Assembly: GCA_905215195.1 (NCBI GenBank) | Contig: CAJMPF010000011.1 | Location: 1 to 15,845 of the forward strand | Direction of reading: 5' to 3' | Length of the DNA: 15,845 nucleotides | DNA from: an uncultured bacterium | Lineage (GTDB): Bacteria; Actinomycetota; Coriobacteriia; Coriobacteriales; Coriobacteriaceae | Shown here: positions 8,069 to 15,845 of the stretch, one piece after another | Layout: the number at the start of each line of letters is the position of its first letter | How positions within the stretch are numbered: the first letter of the stretch is position 1 | Notes under the pieces: generated by a model | Databases searched by the model: none | Told to the model about the DNA's origin: nothing | Seen by the model: only the letters and a program-made list of their open reading frames with translations | Translations under genes and position numbers: made by a program

Positions 8069-8263
8069 TCAGCGCCACGGATCGGCTTCGAACATTGGCT
8101 CGCGCTCGGGGCGGCGATCGCTGTAGGGATCGTAGCCGTCGTCGTCCTCGTTCTCGGCACGGATGTAGGGGTCGCGCGGCTTGGGTGCCGGTTTAGGCGC
8201 AGGCTTGGGTGCGGCGGGCGCCGCCTCAGCCACCGGTGCGTTCGTCTTGTTCTCGTCTTTCAT
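8069..8263 (-). CDS. Small Pro/Ala/Lys-rich protein with acidic C-terminus, unknown function
   Basis: A product of 64 residues starting MKDENKTN at 8263. AAGGAG lies eight bases upstream, which selects this ATG over the one two codons earlier (spacing only 2) and over any longer frame that would run back into the clpB terminator. The sequence is low complexity: an Ala/Pro/Lys run with three APKP-type repeats (about 15-32), then an acidic DDDGYDPYSDRR stretch and a final WR. No membrane segment, no cysteine, no recognisable domain; probably disordered and cytoplasmic. It follows clpB on the same strand but beyond the clpB terminator, and no separate promoter is clear, so it may depend on read-through. 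I do not recognise a family. Confidence 0.6.
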   Translation of the reverse strand: MKDENKTNAPVAEAAPAAPKPAPKPAPKPRDPYIRAENEDDDGYDPYSDRRPEREPMFEADPWR

Positions 8264-8311
8264 CTGCATAGCTCCTTGCCATGTGCTCACGTTCAACACC
8301 ATCGATTGTCG

Positions 8312-8352
8312 CACGAAAAAGGGCGGCGAACCCAATCGGATCCGCCGCCCTT
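8312..8352 (-). terminator. Intrinsic terminator of clpB
   Basis: On the minus strand AAGGGCGGCG (8352-8343) pairs perfectly with CGCCGCCCTT (8328-8319) around a 14-nt loop and is followed by a run of T (complement of 8316-8320). It starts 44 bp after the clpB stop. Confidence 0.85.
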
Positions 8353-8395
8353 GGCGTTCGGCTCAAAAGGCAGATTTTAAGGCATGGCCCAAAAT

Positions 8396-11023
<2,628 letters not shown>

Positions 11024-11101
11024 GGAATCACCTCTCTTGGGGCGGCCACCCTACGGGGCGGCTTCACGTTGTTCGAGAAGTATTGTTGCCAGCTTTGCGC
11101 G

Positions 11102-11137
11102 ATCTTATACATAAATCTAAGTCTCTATATATAAGAT
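11102..11137 (-). promoter_or_regulatory. 36-bp dyad in the clpB promoter region
   Basis: ATCTTATACATA (11102-11113) and TATATATAAGAT (11126-11137) are inverted with one mismatch across a 12-bp centre, about 80 bp upstream of the clpB start, in a short AT-rich island. On the minus strand it offers TATA-like -10 words but no convincing -35. It fits an operator overlapping the clpB promoter; its protein is unknown. It is unlike HAIR (CTTGAGT-N7-ACTCAAG) and CIRCE (TTAGCACTC-N9-GAGTGCTAA). Confidence 0.55.
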
Positions 11138-11198
11138 TTTCTGAGTGATTGAGGGATAGGGGTAAAGATGTCGGCCCGCCGCCGCACAGGTGCGCTAC

Positions 11199-11417
11199 CG
11201 TCTCAATCTGTAACATCTATCGACCGTTTCTGGCTCCAGATGTTACAGATCGAGACGAATTGTTCAGCGGCACCCGTTTGTCTCAATCTGTAACATCTAA
11301 TCGGCGAATAGGGCTCTATCTGTTACAAATCGAGACGAACAGAAGACACCTGAATCGAAAATCTAAATCTGTAACACCAGGCCCACTTTTAGCGGCCAAG
11401 ATGTTACAGATCGAGAC
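11199..11417. repeat. Tandem array of three 57-bp palindromes, period 80-81 bp
   Basis: Three units occupy 11200-11256, 11280-11336 and 11361-11417; each is 57 bp. Each begins with a form of GTCTCAATCTGTAACA and ends with its inverse, TGTTACAGATCGAGAC. Unit 1 has 20-bp arms (with flanking C/G at 11199 and 11257) and one mismatch; units 2 and 3 have two to three. The centres differ in sequence while the arms are kept, so base pairing rather than primary sequence appears conserved. The array fills most of the gap between the gene ending at 11470 and the clpB dyad. It resembles a BIME-type cluster of repetitive extragenic palindromes. Confidence 0.85.
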
Positions 11418-11426
11418 AGACCGAAA

Positions 11427-11461
11427 ACCACCACAAAGAGGACAGGCGCCTTTGTGGTGGT
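11427..11461. repeat. 35-bp palindromic repeat, copy 1
   Basis: ACCACCACAAAG (11427-11438) and its exact inverse (11450-11461) flank a centre containing GGACAGGC. It lies 10 bp beyond the 57-bp array and 9 bp from the stop of the gene at 11470. It differs from copy 2 at 2 of 35 positions. Confidence 0.9.
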
Positions 11462-11469
11462 CGCGGTCT

Positions 11470-12174
11470 CTACTCCTTCGCCGAACCCGTACTTCCCGAT
11501 TCGACGGTCCAGGGCATCTCATCCTCGAACAGCCATGTACGGGCAGACCCACTATCGCGTGCAGTCCGCGGGTCAGGCAAGCAGGTCTGTTTATAGGCAT
11601 CTTGGATACACTGACCCATAAAATCGTTGAGCTCGGTCTGGTCGCCCTCCATGACATAGGCGACATCGCCGTCCATGATGTAGATGCCCGGACCCTCATT
11701 GCCCTCGTAGCCCGGATCGTACGAGACATCACATAACTTTGCGCCGTTTGCAGTGTCCAGCTCGATGGAAGAGTGGCATCCGCCAACCATGTCGTTCGCT
11801 TTTGCCCGATAGGACGCATATCCGTACCAACGCTTAAATGTTTTGCCCTTGAGTAGCTCGGACGCCCTATCGATCAGGCTTGTATCCGTGGTATAGCGCA
11901 TGGCCCCAAGCTGAATACACGGATAATTGCTAATACCCAGCACAGCCGGCTGCTCATCAAAATCAACCGTAATGGTCTCGGGCTTGTCGTCGCCGGTCAG
12001 AAGTTCGACAGATTGAGTCACAGGCTTGACCACCGGCTCCGTCACCGCAGCAGGTAGAAATGCCATACCGACAGCGCCCGCGCCAACCACAGCGATCGCA
12101 AGCGCCAAGACAATCAATCCAATACGGGCAGAACGGCTCACGGCAAAACACCCCACAATGCAAACCCGCGCCAT
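11470..12174 (-). CDS. Membrane-anchored exported protein, unknown function
   Basis: A product of 234 residues from ATG 12174. One hydrophobic segment at about 17-38 (GLIVLALAIAVVGAGAVG) after positive residues predicts a signal anchor or signal peptide, placing the rest outside the membrane. The outer part has five cysteines (86, 133, 148, 189, 198), which could form disulfides, and a Trp/Tyr-rich patch RWYGYASY. No lipobox and no recognised domain. The start is uncertain: GGAGG is 14 bases from this ATG, only AGGG is close, and GTG 12141 is an alternative that keeps the membrane segment. It is divergent from the gene at 12376, which encodes another exported protein of similar size. Base composition is lower in G+C than clpB. 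Confidence 0.7.
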   Translation of the reverse strand: MARVCIVGCFAVSRSARIGLIVLALAIAVVGAGAVGMAFLPAAVTEPVVKPVTQSVELLTGDDKPETITVDFDEQPAVLGISNYPCIQLGAMRYTTDTSLIDRASELLKGKTFKRWYGYASYRAKANDMVGGCHSSIELDTANGAKLCDVSYDPGYEGNEGPGIYIMDGDVAYVMEGDQTELNDFMGQCIQDAYKQTCLPDPRTARDSGSARTWLFEDEMPWTVESGSTGSAKE

Positions 12175-12230
12175 GTGCCCTAATGATACCTCCAGCTAAC
12201 ACCATCACCAAAAGAAGCCGTCCACTCCCC

Positions 12231-12265
12231 ACCACCACAAAGGGGACAGGCACCTTTGTGGTGGT
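12231..12265. repeat. 35-bp palindromic repeat, copy 2
   Basis: Perfect 13-bp arms (12231-12243 with 12253-12265) flank a 9-nt loop within the 201-bp gap between the divergent genes. Same orientation as copy 1 when judged by the asymmetric centre GGGGACAGGCAC. Confidence 0.9.
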
Positions 12266-12314
12266 TTTCGACGCTAACGGTCGACCATCTCGCGCCATGA
12301 GATTAAACTTGAAT

Positions 12315-12327
12315 TGTTCTCTGAACA
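12315..12327. promoter_or_regulatory. Small dyad upstream of gene 12376
   Basis: TGTTCTCTGAACA is a perfect 5-3-5 palindrome, 48 bp before the start at 12376, overlapping a possible but weak promoter (TTAAAC, then CATATC). It could be an operator; a chance origin is also possible at this length. Confidence 0.25.
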
Positions 12328-12375
12328 TATCCATTTCTGCCTATCCTCAACAGATCTTTGTCTCGAGGAGCGCAT

Positions 12376-13044
12376 ATGAAGCCGCCTCATTCCACCGGTC
12401 GCAACGTCATCGCCATTCTCGCCATACCCATCGTGATGCTCTTCCTTATCGTCATCACGCCCTTTTCTTTTGGTATCGCCTCGCCCTTCGATCTTTGCGG
12501 GATGATCGACGCCGGCTCGCGTGCCACCTCGCTCTCCTTTGTCTGCCGTGGCGTGTTCTACGAATATGCAATTCCCACCGGACTTTGGCAGTCCAAGTTA
12601 CCGTTGCTCGGTCAGATCGACGGATGCTCCCCCTATTTCTGCCTTGGACCTCAGGCGCTAAACTATCTAATCGACGACCAGCCACTCGACTCCATCGGCC
12701 TTGCCTACGACTACGCACCAAACACCGATGAGCGCCACATGAACCAAGTCCTCGACAAGATGCTTGGACAGTGCGGGCTCACCGAGGAGGCCGGTCGAAC
12801 CATCTATAGCAACCAGAAATTAAAGCGAACAGAACTCCGCCGTGTCGGAAAAATCAAAGGGCGAAACAGGGCCGCCTACTGGGATGCCTGGGCAACACGC
12901 GACAAGGGCGAATTCGGACACAGCACCTATATGGTCACTGTCTACACCAAAGACGGAATTAAGGACAATGTTGACGATTTCGCGTCATCCAAACTCGGCA
13001 TCCCCAAAACAACCAAGCCCGCCAGCCCAGATGAAATCCTGTAG
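12376..13044 (+). CDS. Membrane-anchored exported protein, unknown function
   Basis: A product of 222 residues from ATG 12376, selected by GAGGAG five bases upstream. The N-terminus has a single strong hydrophobic segment at about 11-30 (VIAILAIPIVMLFLIVITPF) followed by a long outer region with cysteines at 41, 57, 84, 89 and 133. A basic stretch KLKRTELRRVGKIKGRNR lies near 148-165. No domain is recognised. It is transcribed away from the gene at 12174, with the 201-bp gap between them holding a 35-bp palindrome. The two products share topology and five outer cysteines each, but I could not align them by eye, so common ancestry is not claimed. Confidence 0.75.
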   Translation: MKPPHSTGRNVIAILAIPIVMLFLIVITPFSFGIASPFDLCGMIDAGSRATSLSFVCRGVFYEYAIPTGLWQSKLPLLGQIDGCSPYFCLGPQALNYLIDDQPLDSIGLAYDYAPNTDERHMNQVLDKMLGQCGLTEEAGRTIYSNQKLKRTELRRVGKIKGRNRAAYWDAWATRDKGEFGHSTYMVTVYTKDGIKDNVDDFASSKLGIPKTTKPASPDEIL

Positions 13045-13098
13045 AGACGCTCATTAACATACCGCTCAACAATCACAACAACATCGAGCTCGTTCCCC

Positions 13099-13133
13099 AC
13101 CACCACAAAGGTGCCTGTCCCCATTGTGGTGGT
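13099..13133. repeat. 35-bp palindromic repeat, copy 3 (inverted)
   Basis: ACCACCACAA (13099-13108) pairs with TTGTGGTGGT (13124-13133). The centre GTGCCTGTCCCC is the inverse of that in copies 1 and 2, so this copy is reversed. In the matching orientation it differs from copy 2 at one of 35 positions. It lies 54 bp after the stop of the gene ending at 13044. Confidence 0.9.
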
Positions 13134-13144
13134 CCAACAAAGAA

Positions 13145-13168
13145 GCCGCCCCAATAAAAAGAGGCGGC
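13145..13168 (-). terminator. Possible terminator hairpin
   Basis: GCCGCC (13145-13150) pairs with GGCGGC (13163-13168) around 12 nt. On the minus strand it is followed by TTCTTTGTT, a poor T-tract, so it could end the hydratase transcript after the larger hairpin at 13226-13299. Confidence 0.35.
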
Positions 13169-13225
13169 ATCAAGCAAGTCTATTTATTAGCGTCCCTCAA
13201 GACCCAACGAGAACGCAGAAATGTA

Positions 13226-13299
13226 GCCCGGGGCTTACCCTTTCCCGAACGCGACCCTCGCGAAGCGCGTGAGCGGGCGGGAAAGGGTAAGCCCCGGGC
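13226..13299. repeat. Long perfect hairpin, 22-bp arms, 3' of the hydratase gene
   Basis: Arms at 13226-13247 and 13278-13299 (beginning GCCCGGGGCTTACCC) match perfectly around a 30-nt centre that can itself fold through CTCGCG/CGCGTGAG-like words. It begins 15 bp past the hydratase stop on the minus strand. No T-tract follows, so it is either a 3'-end-stabilising hairpin or another REP-type element. Confidence 0.8.
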
Positions 13300-13314
13300 G
13301 GACAATTAAGTGCG

Positions 13315-15615
13315 TTACTCGGCAGCGGCCTTAAACTTGTTGTAGTTGATCAGGCAGCCGGCCTTGACGATGGCACGCTCCTCTGCCGTCATATCGGCAA
13401 TGTAGAGCTCAATCTGCTCGACCGCGCCGTCGGCGCGCACCACGTAGGCGGCGATGTCCTTTAGGTCGCCATCGAGCGCGTCGCGTATACCCGGCACAAA
13501 GACGTAGTCGCCCACCTCAAAGTTGGGCTCGGCCTCCATCTGGAAGGGCACCATGCCCCAATTCATCACGTTGGAGCGATAGCGCTTAGTGGCGTACTCG
13601 TGGACGATGTTGGCCAGACCGCCAATCACGCGCTGGCAGCTCGCGGCCTGCTCGCGGGCAGAACCGTCACCGGGCTTTTTGGCATAGAGCATGGAGCCGT
13701 ACTCGGTCGCCTTGGCGTCTGCCGCGACGCCCGCACCGGCCAGCGCCTCAAACACGCTGGCAAGCTCGGCATCGATTGCCGCCAGGTCGCCTGCGGCCTC
13801 ACCGGCCACGCGGCGCTTCTCCACGGCGTCGACCTCCTTGGAACGACCCACGTAGGCCGGATCGCGACGGCTGAGCGTAAACTCGGCCAGACCCAGCGGG
13901 TTGGAGCGGAAGGAACTCGTCTCGCCCGAAGGAATAAGCTCGTCGGTCGTGGTGACCGGGTCCATGATCTTGGAGCACACCTTAAGCAGGATGTCGTCGC
14001 CGAGGGGCTCCATCGCGGGCCACGGCTTGATGTTGGGACCCTCGACCAGCTCGTCGGCAGGCTCCGCCTTGCCAAAGCCCCAGTACACGCGCTTCTTGTA
14101 CGGCGCATCGTCAAAGGTGTACTCGCAGGCCTCGTCCCAAGTCTCCTCGGGCAGGTCGGTCGCCGGCGTCAGAACGCCGCCGTTGGCAGCCGTCGCCGCA
14201 ATGGAGCGGGCGTCCATCAGGGCCACGGCGCTCAGCTGGCCATTACCCGGCTTGGAACCCTCGCGGTTGGGGAAGTTGCGCGTGGTGTGGCGGATCGAAA
14301 GGCCGTTGTTGGCGGGCGTGTCGCCGGCACCGAAGCACGGGCCGCAGAACGCCGTGCGCACGATCGCACCGGCCTCCATAAGGTCGTAGATGTAGCCACG
14401 GCGCGTGAGCTCGAGCGCCACGGGCTGGCTTGTGGGATAGACCGACAGCGAAAACTCGCCGCAGCCGGTGTTGGCGCCCTTGAGCACGCGGGCAGCCTGG
14501 ACCACGGAGTCGTAGTTGCCGCCCGAGCAGCCGGCGATAACGCCCTGCTGCACGTGCAGCTTGCCGTCGACGATCTTGTCGAGCAGGCTAAAGTGTGTCT
14601 TGCCCTCGCCGATCTTGGCGGCCTCGAGCTCCACCTCGTGCAGGATGTCCTCGAGGTTCTCGTTGAGCTCGTCGATCTCAAAGCCATTGGAAGGATGGAA
14701 CGGCAGCGCGATCATGGGCTTAATGCTCGACAGGTCGACCTCGACGCAACCGTCGTAGTAGGCAACATCGGCGGGCTTGAGCTCGCGGTAGTCGTCGCCG
14801 CGGCCGTGCATGGTCAAAAACGCGTGTGTGTCCTCGTCAGTTGCCCAAATGGAGGAAAGGCAGGTGGTCTCGGTAGTCATGACGTCGACGCCGTTGCGGT
14901 AGTCGGTCGTCATACTCGCGATGCCGGGGCCCACAAACTCCATGACCTTGTTCTTGACGTAGCCCTTGGCAAAGACGGCGCGGATGATGGCGAGCGCCAC
15001 ATCGTGCGGACCGACGCCGGGGCGTGGGGCGCCCGTGAGGTAGATGGCGACGACGCCGGGATAGGCAACGTCGTAGGTGTCGCGCAGCAGCTGTTTGGCC
15101 AACTCGCCGCCGCCCTCGCCCACGGCCATGGTGCCCAGGGCGCCGTAGCGGGTGTGCGAGTCGGAACCCAAGATCATCTTGCCGCAACCGGCGAAGTTCT
15201 CACGCATAAAGGAGTGGATGACGGCGATGTGCGGCGGGACGAAAATGCCGCCGTACTTCTTGGCCGCGGAAAGGCCAAAGACGTGGTCGTCCTCGTTGAT
15301 GGTGCCGCCCACGGCGCACAGCGAGTTATGGCAGTTGGTGAGCACGTAAGGCAGCGGGAACTGCTCCATGCCCGAGGCGCGCGCCGTCTGGATGATGCCG
15401 ACAAAGGTGATGTCATGGCTCGCCATGGCATCGAAGCGAATCTTGAGCGCCTCGGGGTCGCCGGACGTGTTGTGTGCCTGGAGGATCGAATACGCGATGG
15501 TGCCACGCTTGGCATCCTCGGGCGTCTGCGTAATACCGCGCTCGGCGGCCTCGGCCGCAGGCACAACCTCGCTGCCGCCGCGCAGGTAGATGCCGTCCTC
15601 GTACAGCTTGACCAT
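13315..15615 (-). CDS. Aconitase-superfamily hydratase, YbhJ-like
   Basis: A product of 766 residues starting MVKLYEDG at 15615, with GGGAG five bases upstream; a longer frame to 15660 lacks such support. The aconitase fold is clear: the DSHTRYGALGT motif near 152-162, and the three expected [4Fe-4S] cysteine ligands at C363 (AGCSGGNYD), C424 and C427 (FCGPCFG), at nearly the same spacing as in mitochondrial aconitase. The C-terminal swivel domain contains NVMNWGMVPFQ. Family members isomerise hydroxy-acids by dehydration and rehydration at the cluster. The overall length and N-terminus are closer to the uncharacterised E. coli YbhJ type than to AcnA/AcnB, so true citrate/isocitrate activity is uncertain. 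Probably cytoplasmic. No tricarboxylic-acid-cycle gene is adjacent in the window. Confidence 0.88.
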   Translation of the reverse strand: MVKLYEDGIYLRGGSEVVPAAEAAERGITQTPEDAKRGTIAYSILQAHNTSGDPEALKIRFDAMASHDITFVGIIQTARASGMEQFPLPYVLTNCHNSLCAVGGTINEDDHVFGLSAAKKYGGIFVPPHIAVIHSFMRENFAGCGKMILGSDSHTRYGALGTMAVGEGGGELAKQLLRDTYDVAYPGVVAIYLTGAPRPGVGPHDVALAIIRAVFAKGYVKNKVMEFVGPGIASMTTDYRNGVDVMTTETTCLSSIWATDEDTHAFLTMHGRGDDYRELKPADVAYYDGCVEVDLSSIKPMIALPFHPSNGFEIDELNENLEDILHEVELEAAKIGEGKTHFSLLDKIVDGKLHVQQGVIAGCSGGNYDSVVQAARVLKGANTGCGEFSLSVYPTSQPVALELTRRGYIYDLMEAGAIVRTAFCGPCFGAGDTPANNGLSIRHTTRNFPNREGSKPGNGQLSAVALMDARSIAATAANGGVLTPATDLPEETWDEACEYTFDDAPYKKRVYWGFGKAEPADELVEGPNIKPWPAMEPLGDDILLKVCSKIMDPVTTTDELIPSGETSSFRSNPLGLAEFTLSRRDPAYVGRSKEVDAVEKRRVAGEAAGDLAAIDAELASVFEALAGAGVAADAKATEYGSMLYAKKPGDGSAREQAASCQRVIGGLANIVHEYATKRYRSNVMNWGMVPFQMEAEPNFEVGDYVFVPGIRDALDGDLKDIAAYVVRADGAVEQIELYIADMTAEERAIVKAGCLINYNKFKAAAE

Positions 15616-15702
15616 ACTGTCTCCCACTCTGCCCAAAAGATTTGGGCGCATAGCATACATTCGTTCAATATCGTGCCATAGAACGGTTGCGAGTGGGTTA
15701 CG

Positions 15703-15731
15703 AATCTACACGTTCACTTTATCTCAGTAAA
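15703..15731 (-). promoter_or_regulatory. Candidate promoter of the hydratase gene
   Basis: On the minus strand TTTACT (15731-15726), a 17-bp spacer, and TAGATT (15708-15703) form an acceptable sigma-70-type promoter about 90 bp upstream of the start at 15615. The match is moderate. Confidence 0.4.
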
Positions 15732-15770
15732 GTAAAGGACGAGCACCTTGCATCACTCTTCTGACAAGGA

Positions 15771-15812
15771 GTGTCCCAAAGTGCCGGCACAAAAGGAACG
15801 TCCCCAAGTGCC
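15771..15812. repeat. Short repeat cluster at right edge
   Basis: TGTCCCAAAGTGCC (15772-15785) and CGTCCCCAAGTGCC (15799-15812) match at 12 of 14 positions, 27 bp apart, with the palindrome GTGCCGGCAC at 15781-15790 between them. The GTCCCC and GTGCC words also occur in the centres of the 35-bp repeats. It may continue past the edge. Confidence 0.5.
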
Positions 15813-15845
15813 AAACTACCCTACTCCGGCAACGCCGCAGGTAGA

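Noticed and set aside
7997..8380. Open frame on plus strand across the small gene and clpB terminator
   Set aside because: It starts inside the palindrome and crosses the clpB terminator and the better-supported minus-strand small gene; no ribosome-binding site or recognisable sequence.
11199..11417. Possible CRISPR array
   Set aside because: The repeating unit is itself a 57-bp palindrome with variable centre and 23-24-bp gaps; there are only three units, the arms are inverted rather than direct, and there are no cas genes.
15616..15660. Earlier hydratase start at 15660
   Set aside because: The added residues are not family-like and there is no close ribosome-binding site, while 15615 has GGGAG five bases upstream and a YbhJ-like N-terminus.
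13600..15681. A 693-codon open frame on the plus strand opposite the hydratase
   Set aside because: Antisense shadow of the aconitase-superfamily gene, with no ribosome-binding site or family resemblance.

Overview
The window looks like a high-G+C bacterial chromosome segment, most consistent with a gut actinobacterium of the Coriobacteriia (Collinsella-like). This is an inference from codon and base composition, from the DUF5692 membrane protein, from the GltD-like iron-sulfur oxidoreductase, and from the many short palindromic intergenic repeats. No rRNA, tRNA, CRISPR array, integrase or transposase was found.

Layout from left to right. (1) 1-2662, minus: a large multi-cluster iron-sulfur/FAD/NAD(P) oxidoreductase related to the small subunit of glutamate synthase, cut by the left edge. 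(2) 2663-2852: a divergent promoter region with two perfect 15-bp dyads and a third related site, probably operators for the TetR-type regulator that follows. (3) 2853-4585, plus: the TetR regulator, then a DUF5692 polytopic membrane protein gene broken by a one-base deletion, ended by a strong terminator. (4) 4825-6320, plus: an acidic, single-pass, membrane-anchored protein gene, also broken by a one-base deletion. (5) 6394-7746, minus: an AAA_14/DUF4143-type ATPase gene of visibly lower G+C, preceded by a 23-bp inverted repeat that encloses its likely -10 box. (6) 8069-11023, minus: the disaggregase ClpB, then its terminator, then a small Pro/Ala/Lys-rich protein. (7) 11024-13314: a repeat-rich accessory patch with a 36-bp dyad at the clpB promoter, three tandem 57-bp palindromes, and two divergent genes for orphan exported proteins bracketed by three near-identical 35-bp palindromes. 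(8) 13315-15615, minus: an aconitase-superfamily hydratase (YbhJ-like) with its promoter and another repeat at the right edge.

The conserved genes do not form one pathway. ClpB is protein quality control and the hydratase is iron-sulfur carbon metabolism. The TetR gene with its divergent oxidoreductase and co-oriented DUF5692 gene is the clearest candidate regulatory unit. The most unusual material is non-coding: at least five families of palindromic elements lie in the intergenic gaps, including a regularly spaced array just upstream of clpB. The two adjacent genes that each lack one G are either sequencing or assembly errors or a small zone of gene decay; the sequence alone cannot decide.
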